A stretch of DNA of 64,000 bases. Origin: Prosthecobacter vanneervenii. GTDB lineage: Bacteria; Verrucomicrobiota; Verrucomicrobiia; Verrucomicrobiales; Verrucomicrobiaceae. Position numbers and translations under genes: made by a program. The stretch lies in the NCBI RefSeq assembly GCF_014203095.1, contig NZ_JACHIG010000001.1, positions 558,001 through 622,000 on the forward strand, read 5' to 3'. The notes beneath the pieces are model-generated. The model was not told the origin of the DNA, ran no database searches, and saw only the letters and a list, made by a program, of their open reading frames with translations. Each line of letters starts with the position of its first letter. Position 1 is the stretch's first letter. Shown here piece after piece: positions 33,893 through 43,019 of this stretch.

Positions 33893-34777
33893 ATGCTGAC
33901 TCGTCGCCATCTTTTGAAACTGGGCCTGATGGCAGGTGGCAGCACCTGGCTGCGTGCCGAGGAGTTTCTGCCACAGAGTGTCTGCTTCAAAGGGGTGGAG
34001 GTGTTTCAAAAGATCGTGGCGCGAGCCGTGGCGGAGAACTGGGCTGCGCTGCCGATGGGCACACGTGTGGCGCAGTTTGGCCTGGCGCTGCGTGGCATCA
34101 AATATGTGGGGTGGACGTTGGAGATTGATGACCGGATTGAGTCGCCTTCGGTGAATTTGACGGGGCTGGACTGCTGGACGTTTTTTGAGGTGTCGCTGGG
34201 CATGGCGAGGATGATTGCAAGGCGGCAGCGGGCTTACTCGCCGAGTGATCTGCTGCGGGAGATTGAGTGGACGCGGTATCGTGGCGGGGTTTGCCGGGGG
34301 CGTTACCTAGACCGGATTCATTACCTGGACGAATGGTTCACGGACAACGCGGCGCGTGGGAACATCCGCTATGTGACGCGGGAGGTGGGGCCGGTGGTGA
34401 GGCTGACGGGACGTGCGAATGATGAGATGTCGCTGAATCCGAAGCTGTACCGTTATCTGCGGGCGAATCCGTCGCTGGTGCCCCAATTGAGACAGATGGA
34501 GGCGAAGCTGGAGAAGGTGCCGTTTGATTTCATTCCGAAGGAGCAGGTGGCTGCATGTGAGCCGAGGATTCAGAGCGGAGATATCATCGGGATCGTGACG
34601 AACCGGCAGCATGTGTTCTGCTCGCACGTGGGACTGGCCTTACGCCTTCAGGATGGGTCGTGTCACTTCATGCATGCGTCAGCGACGTACAAGAAGGTGG
34701 TCGTGGACAAGACGATTCATGAATATTTGTACTCGGTGAAGAGTCATGCGGGGATTGTGGTGGGGAGGCCGCGGTGA
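33893..34777 (+). CDS. DUF1460 amidase-like protein, Tat signal
   Basis: The 294-residue product starts with a twin-arginine-type signal (MLTRRHLLKLGLMAGG). The DUF1460/NlpC-P60-like fold shows the nucleophile C94 in LDCWTFFE, H245 in FCSHVGLAL and H261 in FMHASATYK, giving a likely Cys-His centre. The family is annotated N-acetylmuramoyl-L-alanine amidase-like, so peptidoglycan or a related peptide is the likely substrate. An extracytoplasmic location follows from the signal. No neighbouring peptidoglycan gene supports this directly. Confidence 0.85.
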   Translation: MLTRRHLLKLGLMAGGSTWLRAEEFLPQSVCFKGVEVFQKIVARAVAENWAALPMGTRVAQFGLALRGIKYVGWTLEIDDRIESPSVNLTGLDCWTFFEVSLGMARMIARRQRAYSPSDLLREIEWTRYRGGVCRGRYLDRIHYLDEWFTDNAARGNIRYVTREVGPVVRLTGRANDEMSLNPKLYRYLRANPSLVPQLRQMEAKLEKVPFDFIPKEQVAACEPRIQSGDIIGIVTNRQHVFCSHVGLALRLQDGSCHFMHASATYKKVVVDKTIHEYLYSVKSHAGIVVGRPR

Positions 34778-35169
34778 GAGTTTGCTGTGGTTGAACGTTG
34801 TTGACTATGGTTGGCAGAGGGGGCGGGATTAACCACGGAATGCACTGAATACACGGAAACCAGAATCTAGGAGTCCGGGTAAGGTCAGTCTGATGGAATG
34901 ATCAGATTTTCAAAGTGTGGACGAGCCGACCTGCCCGCAGAAGGTCTGAACGGGCATAGAGCCCCTGCAAGTGGACTGCCTGCACGACGCGCGGGCTGGG
35001 GCTTATACCTGTTCTCGAAAAGCCTGTCACATTGTCCGGGCGGCGCAGCGGCCCGATTGGCTGCGTTAGTCGCTTGCCTGTTATTTTCAACTAGCAGCTG
35101 GCGCTCCCGCCTTGCCACTGGGGCCACTGCGCTCACCGGTTCAATCGGACATTCTTTTCGCGAACAGGT
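34778..35169. other. Non-coding gap with degenerate ACACGG repeat
   Basis: About 390 bp between the DUF1460 gene and the convergent toroid gene. It contains the degenerate ACCACGGAATGCACTGAATACACGG block near the left end; the remainder is featureless to me. No gene or RNA was recognised. Confidence 0.5.
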
Positions 35170-37242
35170 CTACTTGTCGAAGAAGGAGGATTCTTCGCGG
35201 TCGCCGACTTTGAGGTAGCGGTAGTAAACCTCGAGCTGGAGGGTGCAGAGGCACTGGCGGTAGATGGCGTCTGTGGCGTCGCCGGAAGGCCAGTTGGGGC
35301 GACCGGCTTTGAAAGAGCCGTCTGCCTGCTGGGCGCTGAGGACCTGAGGGAGGAACTGCTGGTTGTAGAACTTCCAGTCGTCCCCGCCCTGCTGGAAGAA
35401 GGCCTGGGTGTAGTAGTACCAGCAGTAGAGGTTGCAGTTTTTGTTCCAGTCGAGGGGTTCGGCGGTGATGAAGTCGCGGAGGAATTTGATGCCCTTCTTG
35501 ATCGGAGTGGTCTTGCCTTTGGCCATGGTCTGCAGGCCCAGGATGCCCACGCCGGAGAGGCTCCACTGATTGTAGTGCGCGTCGCGATTGGTGACGCCGA
35601 AGCCGCCGTCTTTGGTCTGCTTGTCCTCAAGGTATTTGGTCAGCTTGCCGATGGCGGTGTGGAGGCCGTCGATCTTGAGGCTGGTGTTTTTGGCGGCCTT
35701 GAGGGCCTGGAACTGCCATCCGGCGACGGAGAGGTCCTCGCGGCTCTTTTTGCCTGCATAGAATCCGGTGTCGCCATCATACACCCAGCTGCCGCTGTCC
35801 TGCTGATTGTCGATGATGAGTTTGACGCCCTGCTCAAAGGCCTCGCGCATGCCTGGGAGGGATTTGCTGCCGAGACGGGCGAGGGTGTACATTTCACCGA
35901 GGGCGTAGGTGGCGATGCCGTGCTCGTAAACGGGGGCATTGCCTTTTTCGCCCTGGCTGAAGAGCTTGTTTTTGTTTTTCTTCTGCGCCTCGATGAGGAA
36001 CATGATGCCCTTCATGACGTTTTCGCCGTAGAAGGGGGATTCGGGGGTTTCGCAGCGGCCGAGGTAGCAGAGCAGGGCCAGACCGGTCATGGCGCACTTG
36101 TTGTTGCGGCCCCAGGAGCCGTCGGCGTTCTGCTGGGTTTTCAGCCACTCCAGGGAGGCGGACACGGCGGCCTCGCACTCAGGCGTGCCGCCGTTCTGGC
36201 GCAGCTTTTCCAGTCGCTCCTGCGTGGAGCAGCGGCTGCGCATGGAGGGCGGCAGCGTCACAAAGCCGTTCGCTGCTCCCATGCCCACGCCTTTGCCAAA
36301 GCCGCCACCGGCTCCGGCCAAGCCCAGGCTGCCACCGGCACCCAGGGCACCGCCGCCCATCATCGCGCTCATGTCCGGCATGTCCAGGGAGTCTGGCGGT
36401 GCCTCAGGGAGGGAGATGGAGGAGTTCACGCTGGTGCTGACCAGCTTCTTCATCGGCATGGATTTATTGACCGAGCTGCGCTTTTTCTGCTGCACCTTGT
36501 GCTGCAGGTCGGAGCTGGCCTTGGCACCTGCGGCGGTGCCGCCACCAGGCAGGAAGTCCACCTGCTTGTCCATGACACCGCTGGTGAAGACGATGAAGAG
36601 TGCGCCCACGCCCAAGCCGGCGTGGATGGCAATGCTGAGCAGCAGGGAGCTGGCACCCGCTTTGCGCCACATCTGCACAAACTTGTTGGGCGGAGGCCCT
36701 GCCTCGATGTGGGTCAACGCGGGAGGATGGTACACCTGGCCTTCGACGTGCTCGACAGCCACTGCGGCCTCTCCTGCGTCATCGGCAGGTGCTGCAGCCA
36801 CGGGGGCTGCAGCGGAAGGCACCGGCATCGCGGCAGCGACGGCCGAAGGAGCGGGCATGGAAGGGGTCGGCATGGCCACCGGCACGGCGGCGCTCACAGG
36901 TTTGGGGGCCGGGACAGCTCCTGTGGCTGCGGATGGAGCGGGAGGCGGCATCATGGCTGGCATGGGCATGGCAGGCACATAGCCCGGGGGATAGCCTGGC
37001 ATCTGCGGCGGGTAGCCCTGTGGCATGGGGTAGCCGGCAGGCATCTGCGGCGGATAACCCTGGGGCATGGGATAGCCAGCAGGCATCTGGGGAGGATAGC
37101 CCTGCGGCATGGGATAACCCTGTGGGTAGCCAGGCATCTGCGGCGGATAACCGGGCGGCGGCACGTACCCAGGCTGAAGCGGCTGGGTGGCTCCGGGGTT
37201 CTGCTGCGGATTCTGTGGGTTTCCTGGCTGCGAAGGGTTCAT
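35170..37242 (-). CDS. TonB-like transmembrane helix fused to an alpha/alpha-toroid
   Basis: This 690-residue protein is the last gene of the ExbB/ExbD operon. Residues 1-160 are a Pro/Gln/Tyr-rich tail with a 14-residue unit (GYPMPQGYPPQMPA) repeated three times. One transmembrane helix at about 198-222 contains LLSIAIHAG: S203 and H207 reproduce the SxxxH motif by which TonB couples to ExbB/ExbD. A Gly/Ser linker follows. From about 340 to the end it is a prenyltransferase/squalene-cyclase-like toroid with QW-like turns (QNADGSWG, QQDSGSWVYD, KQTKDGGFG, QQADGSFK). It has the position of a TonB but a different periplasmic domain. I infer that it is energised by the channel; the toroid's ligand is unknown. 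Confidence 0.85.
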   Translation of the reverse strand: MNPSQPGNPQNPQQNPGATQPLQPGYVPPPGYPPQMPGYPQGYPMPQGYPPQMPAGYPMPQGYPPQMPAGYPMPQGYPPQMPGYPPGYVPAMPMPAMMPPPAPSAATGAVPAPKPVSAAVPVAMPTPSMPAPSAVAAAMPVPSAAAPVAAAPADDAGEAAVAVEHVEGQVYHPPALTHIEAGPPPNKFVQMWRKAGASSLLLSIAIHAGLGVGALFIVFTSGVMDKQVDFLPGGGTAAGAKASSDLQHKVQQKKRSSVNKSMPMKKLVSTSVNSSISLPEAPPDSLDMPDMSAMMGGGALGAGGSLGLAGAGGGFGKGVGMGAANGFVTLPPSMRSRCSTQERLEKLRQNGGTPECEAAVSASLEWLKTQQNADGSWGRNNKCAMTGLALLCYLGRCETPESPFYGENVMKGIMFLIEAQKKNKNKLFSQGEKGNAPVYEHGIATYALGEMYTLARLGSKSLPGMREAFEQGVKLIIDNQQDSGSWVYDGDTGFYAGKKSREDLSVAGWQFQALKAAKNTSLKIDGLHTAIGKLTKYLEDKQTKDGGFGVTNRDAHYNQWSLSGVGILGLQTMAKGKTTPIKKGIKFLRDFITAEPLDWNKNCNLYCWYYYTQAFFQQGGDDWKFYNQQFLPQVLSAQQADGSFKAGRPNWPSGDATDAIYRQCLCTLQLEVYYRYLKVGDREESSFFDK
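36994..37119 (-). repeat. 42-bp tandem repeat within the toroid gene
   Basis: Three near-identical 42-bp units encode GYPMPQGYPPQMPA. The N-terminal tail is thus a slippage-prone, disordered Pro/Tyr repeat. Confidence 0.75.
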
Positions 37243-37267
37243 GACGAAATGGGGGACAATTTAAGCA

Positions 37268-37306
37268 CGACGCAGAGGCCACCCTGTTTATTGGGTGCCT
37301 CCGTCG
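37268..37306 (-). other. Intercistronic hairpin between exbD2 and the toroid gene
   Basis: CGACG and CGTCG ends with AGGC and ACCC inner pairs form a bulged stem in the 83-bp gap before the toroid gene. On the transcribed strand the T run lies before, not after, the stem, so it is more likely an RNA stability or processing element than a terminator. Confidence 0.4.
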
Positions 37307-37325
37307 AAAAAAGTTTCAGGACAAA

Positions 37326-37793
37326 TTAGAATCCTGCGTCGCTGCCAACGGTGAATGTCACGTTGGCGATGCGAGCTACGGCGAGGCCGTTGAGCACGTC
37401 GATGACGCGCTCATACTTGGCCTGTTCCTCCGCTTGGATGGTCACAATGACCTTGGCGTTGCGGTTGTCCGCCTCCTGTTTGAGGCGCTTGAGAGTGGCC
37501 ACAAAGTTGGGCAGCTTTTTGTCGGTAGGAGTATCAAACTCCTCCTCATTCAGCGTCACCACGCCGGACTCCTCGACGCCGACGATGATTTCGTCAGGCA
37601 TCTCCTGGGGAGCATCCGGAGAAGCCGGTGCCACGCCCGGGAGCTGGCTCTTGAGCTCCATCTCCTTTTTCACGGCACCAGCCATCACCATGAAGAAGAG
37701 CATGATAACGAACACCACGTCGATCATCGGTGCGATCTGGAAGCCCAGATTCACATTGTCAGACTCGACTGTTCTATGTTTGTGCGAGGACAT
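37326..37793 (-). CDS. ExbD/TolR-family protein (second copy)
   Basis: This 155-residue biopolymer transport protein has a short cytoplasmic N-terminus, a single transmembrane helix (FQIAPMIDVVFVIMLFFMVMAGA) carrying the proton-accepting Asp (D25), and a periplasmic domain (DEIIVGVEESGVVTLNEEEFDT and VIVTIQAEEQAKYERVIDVLNGLA). It works with ExbB/TolQ to convert the proton gradient into movement. It lies 11 bp after the other ExbD gene; such tandem ExbD pairs are common in Planctomycetes and Verrucomicrobia. It is followed by the toroid gene. Confidence 0.95.
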   Translation of the reverse strand: MSSHKHRTVESDNVNLGFQIAPMIDVVFVIMLFFMVMAGAVKKEMELKSQLPGVAPASPDAPQEMPDEIIVGVEESGVVTLNEEEFDTPTDKKLPNFVATLKRLKQEADNRNAKVIVTIQAEEQAKYERVIDVLNGLAVARIANVTFTVGSDAGF

Positions 37794-37804
37794 GCGGTGT
37801 TTGG

Positions 37805-38242
37805 CTACTGGTTAAGAGCTGAGAAGGAGATGTCGTCAATGCCTGACTGGGCGATGACAGCCATGACTTTTTGCATCTCGATGGCGGGCAGATTTTTATC
37901 CCCACGAATGATGACGCGGTAGGAGGGATTTTTGGCCTTGTTGCCGCTGAGGATGTCCACCAGCGGCTCCGTCTGCGGGAACGGCTGGTCCTGGAACATG
38001 ATTAGCGCCTCCTGCTTGGCGGTGCTCCAGCGGACATTGACGATGGCCTCATTGGCAAGGTTTTTGCCTTCCTTCTTCTTCGCATCCGAAGCGACAGGGA
38101 GCTGGATCTCCTTGTCGATCTTGGCCACCTGGGAGGTGGTGATGCTCATGAAGAAGATGAGCAACACGAGGAGCACATCAATCATCGGAGCAATCTGAAA
38201 CTCCGGTTCGCCGTTTTCTGAACCGCCGCCGCCGCCGCCCAT
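37805..38242 (-). CDS. ExbD/TolR-family protein (first copy)
   Basis: This 145-residue ExbD begins with a run of glycines (MGGGGGGSENGEPE), followed by the transmembrane helix FQIAPMIDVLLVLLIFFMSIT with Asp at about 22. The periplasmic part (KEIQLPVASDAKKKEGKN, EAIVNVRWSTAKQEALIMFQDQPF, YRVIIRGDKNLPAIEMQKVM) is the ExbD fold. Sequence divergence from the neighbouring copy suggests a heterodimer inside the ExbB pentamer, an inference. It starts 48 bp after the ExbB-like gene. Confidence 0.95.
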   Translation of the reverse strand: MGGGGGGSENGEPEFQIAPMIDVLLVLLIFFMSITTSQVAKIDKEIQLPVASDAKKKEGKNLANEAIVNVRWSTAKQEALIMFQDQPFPQTEPLVDILSGNKAKNPSYRVIIRGDKNLPAIEMQKVMAVIAQSGIDDISFSALNQ

Positions 38243-38290
38243 AGTGTTAGAGAGTCAAGGGTTGAAGATGAAGTAAGGGATGGAAACCAA

Positions 38291-39139
38291 TCAAGCTGCA
38301 GGAGCTGCTTCGCCAGCGACCCAGTTCGGGATGGCCGCGTAGAACTCTTCCTCGCCGACGTGAGCGTCCTTGAGGTGGCTGTAAGGCATCTTGCGGAAAA
38401 GAGCAGCAACGATGTCCTGCAGGCCGCCGATGGAGCCCTGGAGACGGTTACGCAGGAAGTAGAAGAAGAGGAAGGCTGGCACCGCAACGATAAGACCGGT
38501 GGCGGTAGCCACAAGCACCTCACCGATGTGGCCGGAAAGAGCGGACACGTCCTGAGCACCGCTGGAGCCCAGGGATGCGAAGGCGCCCTTCATACCGCTC
38601 ACCGTGCCGATCAGACCGATCATCGGTGTGCAAACACCAAGCACGGAGAGGTAGTTGATGCGGGTCTGAGTGGTGGCGTTCACCTTGTTCAGCTCGGTAA
38701 AGATGGCGTTTTCCACGGCTTCTTCACCATCGCCCACAAAGCTGAGAGCCACGCGGGAGACATCGGAGAAAGGAGAAGGATTGCCTTTGCAGAACTGGTA
38801 GGCACCCACGTAGTCACCTGCGCGGAAGAGATCCTGCAGCTGGCCGACGAGGGCGGGAGGGGCCATCTTCTTGATGCCGGTGCGGATCCAGAGGTCAACC
38901 GTGAGCCAGACGAGCACCACGGAGCAGATGGCGAGCGGGTACATCACCCAGCCACCCTGGAGGAAGAGATCGATCGCGGATTCGCTTTTCACGGCGTGTC
39001 CACCTCCCTCGGCCGCGGCTTCCTGAGCGAAGGCGGAGGCAGATGCAAAGACACCCATGGCCAGCAGAATGCTGTAGGACGCACGGGCGCGGGCGTGAGA
39101 GATGTAGCGGGTCATGATGTTGGCAGTGTTGGTTTGCAT
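38291..39139 (-). CDS. MotA/TolQ/ExbB proton channel protein with signal peptide
   Basis: The 282-residue protein has a cleavable-looking signal (to about AFA39) ahead of the three ExbB/TolQ helices: GGWVMYPLAICSVVLVWLTV (62-81), INYLSVLGVCTPMIGLIGTVSGM (161-183) and IGEVLVATATGLIVAVPAFLFFYF (205-228). TPMIGLIGTV and GEVLVATATGL are the family fingerprints. The long N-terminal extension is known in ExbB proteins of this phylum. It pairs with both downstream ExbD genes to form the proton-driven stator. It starts 11 bp after the upstream TPR-like gene. Confidence 0.95.
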   Translation of the reverse strand: MQTNTANIMTRYISHARARASYSILLAMGVFASASAFAQEAAAEGGGHAVKSESAIDLFLQGGWVMYPLAICSVVLVWLTVDLWIRTGIKKMAPPALVGQLQDLFRAGDYVGAYQFCKGNPSPFSDVSRVALSFVGDGEEAVENAIFTELNKVNATTQTRINYLSVLGVCTPMIGLIGTVSGMKGAFASLGSSGAQDVSALSGHIGEVLVATATGLIVAVPAFLFFYFLRNRLQGSIGGLQDIVAALFRKMPYSHLKDAHVGEEEFYAAIPNWVAGEAAPAA

Positions 39140-39150
39140 GTGAGATTAAA

Positions 39151-40119
39151 TCAGGCTTTGGGTTTGGAATCAGCAGGTTTGGCAGGAGCGCCGTCTTTGG
39201 ATTTGTCAGCGTCAGACTTGGGCTTGCCATCTGAACCGGCAGCGGCCTCTTCATCGGTGACATTCTTCATTCCGGCAATGGCCGCCTTCTCTTTCGTGGC
39301 GGCTTCTGCCACTGGCGAGCCCGGATAGGAATCACTGATGCGGGCCAGGAAGGCATTGGCATCTTCGTAGCGCTTCATCTTGATGAGGGTCTTGGCGGCA
39401 TTGAGCTCGGCCTCGGGGACACGCTGCATCTGTGTGCCGTAGAAAACCGGAATGCGCAGGTAAGCCAGCAGGGCCTTCTCCCATTCCTTTTTACGGGTGT
39501 AAACGTCTGCGATGATACCCCACAGGGAAGCACCGATGGCGGAGTCGTCCGTCTCCTTCAAGATGCTCTGGGCTTCCAGGATGATAGCCACATAGTCGGA
39601 GCTGGTCTGACGCTCGATATCGAGCTGGATGATGCGAAGACGCATCTTCTGAGCGTCGGTCAGCTTGAGGGCGCGCAGCGACGGCATCGACTTGACCACA
39701 TCGTCAAACTTTCCGCCCTGGTTCAGGGCCTCGATGTAGGCGAAATAGACATCCACATACCAGTTGCCTTCGATGCCTTCAAAATGCTCGAAGAATTCTT
39801 TTCCTTTCTTCAGCACAGCGATGGCCTCCTCCGTCTTGCCCTTGGCCAGAAGGTCTGCGGATTCCGTCAGTTCAGCCGGATAGGGCCACTCCAGAGAGTC
39901 GATGTTTTTCTTGTCCAGAACGCTTGTGGCCTTCTGTTCCCCGATCTGAATGGTGCGGACGATTTTGCCATCCGGCTGAATGGAGAACTCGGAGGAGAAA
40001 ACGCGGTTGCCATCCTTCAAAACGATGGCCTGGCCGTAGGCGGAGCCTGCGGCGACAAAAGCGAGAGCAAACAAGAAGCGGGCGAACGAGCGCATGAAAT
40101 TCGAGGTGGGGGTTCGCAT
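39151..40119 (-). CDS. Exported TPR-like protein of the ExbB/ExbD operon
   Basis: This 322-residue protein has a signal peptide (MRSFARFLFALAFVAAGSAYGQ). A beta-hairpin start (AIVLKDGNRVFSSEFSIQPDGKIVRTI) leads into helical repeats (AKGKTEEAIAVLKKGKEFFE; KKEWEKALLAYLRIP; KRYEDANAFLARISDSYPGSP) of TPR type, ending in a Lys/Pro/Ala tail. It starts 5 bp after the stop of the large TPR gene. An internal ATG at 40095 directly precedes the signal peptide and may be the real start. It probably binds peptidoglycan or the other TPR protein, by analogy with YbgF/CpoB next to Tol genes. Confidence 0.82.
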   Translation of the reverse strand: MRTPTSNFMRSFARFLFALAFVAAGSAYGQAIVLKDGNRVFSSEFSIQPDGKIVRTIQIGEQKATSVLDKKNIDSLEWPYPAELTESADLLAKGKTEEAIAVLKKGKEFFEHFEGIEGNWYVDVYFAYIEALNQGGKFDDVVKSMPSLRALKLTDAQKMRLRIIQLDIERQTSSDYVAIILEAQSILKETDDSAIGASLWGIIADVYTRKKEWEKALLAYLRIPVFYGTQMQRVPEAELNAAKTLIKMKRYEDANAFLARISDSYPGSPVAEAATKEKAAIAGMKNVTDEEAAAGSDGKPKSDADKSKDGAPAKPADSKPKA

Positions 40120-40124
40120 GAAAA

Positions 40125-43019
40125 TTACAGAGTGTTGAGGAGTTTTTCACCCTCTTTGACTTCGGGCTCCTTCTGCAGGTCTGGACGCTTGACCATTTCC
40201 TGCAGCGTCGCCTTGGCCTCATCACGCTTGCCAAGAGCCACGAAGGATTTGGCGGAGAGCAGATAGGATTTGGCCACTTCATCCTTCCACTTTTGGTGGG
40301 CGATGAAGACACGCTGGAAGTAGGGGATGGCCACTTCGTGCTTGCCACTCAGGGCCTCGATCTCTCCCAGCATACGCAGGGCGTTGGCGGTGGCGTGACC
40401 ACGCCATTCCTTGGTGTTCGAGATTTGCTCAAAGAGCTTCTTGGCATCGTCATACTTCTTGAGTTTGACGAGGGTCTTGGCCTCCCCCTGGGTAGCGTCC
40501 AGCACGTGAGAGCTGCCAGGATAGTTGTTCAGGGCGTCGCGGAAAAGCTCCAAGGCTTTGTCAAACTCGCCCTTCTCAAAGGCGATTTCTGCCAGACCAA
40601 CAGGTGCACCGTCGGCATAGTCGGTGTCTTTGAACAGATCACGCAGACGAATGTAGCAGGCGCTGGCTTTGTCCAGATCGCCTTTCTTGCGGGCATTGTC
40701 ACCCACGACGGAAAGCATCATGGGGCTGAGGTCTTCCGGTTTGGCCACTTCAATGATGATGCTGAAGTATTTTTCCGCCTTCTCAGGAAGTTTCATGATC
40801 TTGGCCAGCCAGGCCTTGGCAAAGAGAATGCGCATCTGCGCTGTGCCATTCATGGCGGCCTGAGGCGGGGTCAGCAGTTCTTCGAGCTGCTTCTCCACGT
40901 CTTCAAAGGTCACTTCCGGTGCGGCTGGCGCGGGGGCAGGAGCAGCGGCAGCACCTTCGGCAGGCTTGGCACCTTCAGCAGGAGGCTGCACGGCGGCTGC
41001 ACGACGGCGCTTGGGCGCGCTGATGGTCACCAGCTGCTGGATCAGGCCTTCCACCTGCTGATTGGCAACGATGGGAATGCGGAGGCGGATATGTTCAGCG
41101 AGGAGCTTCTTGGCTTCCTCCACCTTGCCGTCCTTAATCTGGGCTCGGCTGATCCAGAGGATGGCCTTGAGGGCGAGCTCATCGTCATCCTTTTTGGAAT
41201 TGTAGTACTTCTGCCACATGGCAGCCAGCTCCTTCCACTTGTTGGCCCCCACATAGAGGTCCGTCAGCTGGTCCATGGCATACCTGAGAACGTCATCCGT
41301 TTTCGCCTTGTCCACGGCGAATTCGAACTGGATCATCGCATTTTCATAGTCGGCACGCTGATTGTAGGTGTCTCCGAGAAGGGCATGCACCTGGCCAATG
41401 TTGTTGTCGTTAGGAGCGTCCTTGACGATGCTGAGCAGGTCGGCCTCGGCACCCTTTTTGTCGCCACCTTGGAAGTCGATGAAGGCCAGGCGGTAGCGAG
41501 CGTCCACCACATACTGCCCCTTTGGATTGTCTTTGATGTAGGTCTTGAGCGCCTTGGTCACGCTCTTGGAGTCGTTCTGGTAGAAGTAGGTCAGGGCGAT
41601 ACGGTACTGAACATCATCCTTGTACGTCGAGGTCGGATACTGCTGGATGAGGTTTTCATACGTCATGCGGGCCTCGTCGAGGCTTTGCAGCTCGAACTGC
41701 ACGCTGCCGATGAGGAAGTAAAGACGCTCTTTGTCTGCCTTGGGAGCAGTCAAAGACCTCTTCCAAGCGGCCACGGCTTCCTTGAGCTGCTTGTTCTGGT
41801 AATAGATCATGCCGACCATCATGGCGACCTCACCAACCATTTCGCTGTCCGGGAATTGATCCATGAAGCCTTCACACAGTTTGGCAGCTTCTTTGGTGCG
41901 CTTGAGAGCAGCATTGACCGTGATCAGGCCGTACATGCACCTGTCGCGCTGAGGAAACTGCTTGTATTCATTGACGATCACCTCAAAGGCCAGAATGGCC
42001 TGCCAGAGGCGGGAGGGGTCGGCAGCAGAACCGTCTTCTTTAGGAGCGCCCATCTCATAGTAGCAGCGTCCCAGACGGTAGTAGAGGGAGGCATCGTAGT
42101 CGGTGCGCTTCTCGATTTCGGCCATGATTTCCTCATTGGCCTTGAGCTTGGTTTCAAGTTCGTCCTTGCGCGGGCCGGTGGCCTTCTTGAGCTGGTCCTG
42201 CAGCTTCTTGACCTGCTCGCTCTGGATGCGGGTGATCTCGGCTTTTTTACGCACCAGCTGGTACGCACCGAGAGCCTCCTTGTAGGACTTCTTCTCCATC
42301 ATCTCGTCACCGAGCTTGAGATAGATGTTGTTCATCTGGGCGATGCTGTCGCCGCCCGAGGCAAAGTTGCGCACTTTGTCCATCAGAGCAGTGGCATCAT
42401 CGAGCTGGCCTTTGCTGACATAGATGTTGGCGGCAAGCATGGCTGCCTGGATGGACTCAGCACTGCGGATCCCGCCCTCGAGCACGGACTTGAGGATATC
42501 CAGCGCCTTGTCCTTCTGATCTTTCTTGCTCAGGGTGTCTGCAATGATGAGACCTGCCTCAGCCTTCTTCTCGGGAGAGCTGCGCACCACTTCTGTCAGC
42601 ACCTCGATCCCCTTGTCCTCCTGCTTGTTTGCGATGTAGGAGCGGCCTAGGGCCATGCGCACGTCAATGATGGCAGCGCCTTGGGGGAACTCCTTGGCGT
42701 AGGCTTCCAGAGACTCGATGGCCTTGGGGTAGTCGTTGAGGTTGTAATGGCAGGCGCCTTCGGTGAAGAGGATGCCTTCGAAAGGCTTGTTGTTGAGGTT
42801 CTTTTTGGCGATCGCCAGCTTGGCAAGAGCCTCCTGATACTTGGCCTCTGCAAAGAGTGCGCTGGCAGCATTGACCAAGGCTTCAGTCTCCTGCTGGATG
42901 TTCAGAGCTCCCGGGGCTGCTGGAGCGGCGGGGGCAGGAGCAGGCGCGGGCGCTGGAGCCTGTGAAAACACAGGCGATGCGGCGGCCAGGGTCAAAGCGG
43001 CACAAAAAATGGGTCTCAT
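40125..43019 (-). CDS. Large exported TPR protein, first gene of the ExbB/ExbD operon
   Basis: The 964-residue product has a signal peptide (MRPIFCAALTLAAASPVFSQ), an Ala/Pro linker and then tandem tetratricopeptide repeats along its whole length (for example YQEALAKLAIAKKNL, YPKAIESLEAYAKEFPQG, LKEAVAAWKRSLTAP, DEARMTYENLIQQYPTSTYKDDVQYRIALTYF, FDKALELFRDALNNYPGSSHVLDATQGEAKTL). Many units match YfgC/CpoB/BamD-type secreted TPRs. The C-terminus is charged. It heads the operon, with only 5 bp to the next gene. It likely scaffolds the energised complex in the periplasm. The start is the ATG at 43019. Confidence 0.9.
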   Translation of the reverse strand: MRPIFCAALTLAAASPVFSQAPAPAPAPAPAAPAAPGALNIQQETEALVNAASALFAEAKYQEALAKLAIAKKNLNNKPFEGILFTEGACHYNLNDYPKAIESLEAYAKEFPQGAAIIDVRMALGRSYIANKQEDKGIEVLTEVVRSSPEKKAEAGLIIADTLSKKDQKDKALDILKSVLEGGIRSAESIQAAMLAANIYVSKGQLDDATALMDKVRNFASGGDSIAQMNNIYLKLGDEMMEKKSYKEALGAYQLVRKKAEITRIQSEQVKKLQDQLKKATGPRKDELETKLKANEEIMAEIEKRTDYDASLYYRLGRCYYEMGAPKEDGSAADPSRLWQAILAFEVIVNEYKQFPQRDRCMYGLITVNAALKRTKEAAKLCEGFMDQFPDSEMVGEVAMMVGMIYYQNKQLKEAVAAWKRSLTAPKADKERLYFLIGSVQFELQSLDEARMTYENLIQQYPTSTYKDDVQYRIALTYFYQNDSKSVTKALKTYIKDNPKGQYVVDARYRLAFIDFQGGDKKGAEADLLSIVKDAPNDNNIGQVHALLGDTYNQRADYENAMIQFEFAVDKAKTDDVLRYAMDQLTDLYVGANKWKELAAMWQKYYNSKKDDDELALKAILWISRAQIKDGKVEEAKKLLAEHIRLRIPIVANQQVEGLIQQLVTISAPKRRRAAAVQPPAEGAKPAEGAAAAPAPAPAAPEVTFEDVEKQLEELLTPPQAAMNGTAQMRILFAKAWLAKIMKLPEKAEKYFSIIIEVAKPEDLSPMMLSVVGDNARKKGDLDKASACYIRLRDLFKDTDYADGAPVGLAEIAFEKGEFDKALELFRDALNNYPGSSHVLDATQGEAKTLVKLKKYDDAKKLFEQISNTKEWRGHATANALRMLGEIEALSGKHEVAIPYFQRVFIAHQKWKDEVAKSYLLSAKSFVALGKRDEAKATLQEMVKRPDLQKEPEVKEGEKLLNTL

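Noticed and set aside
40293..42650. 785-codon plus-strand open frame opposite the large TPR gene
   Set aside because: The TPR repeats on the minus strand are unambiguous; the plus frame is low-complexity and without recognisable domains.
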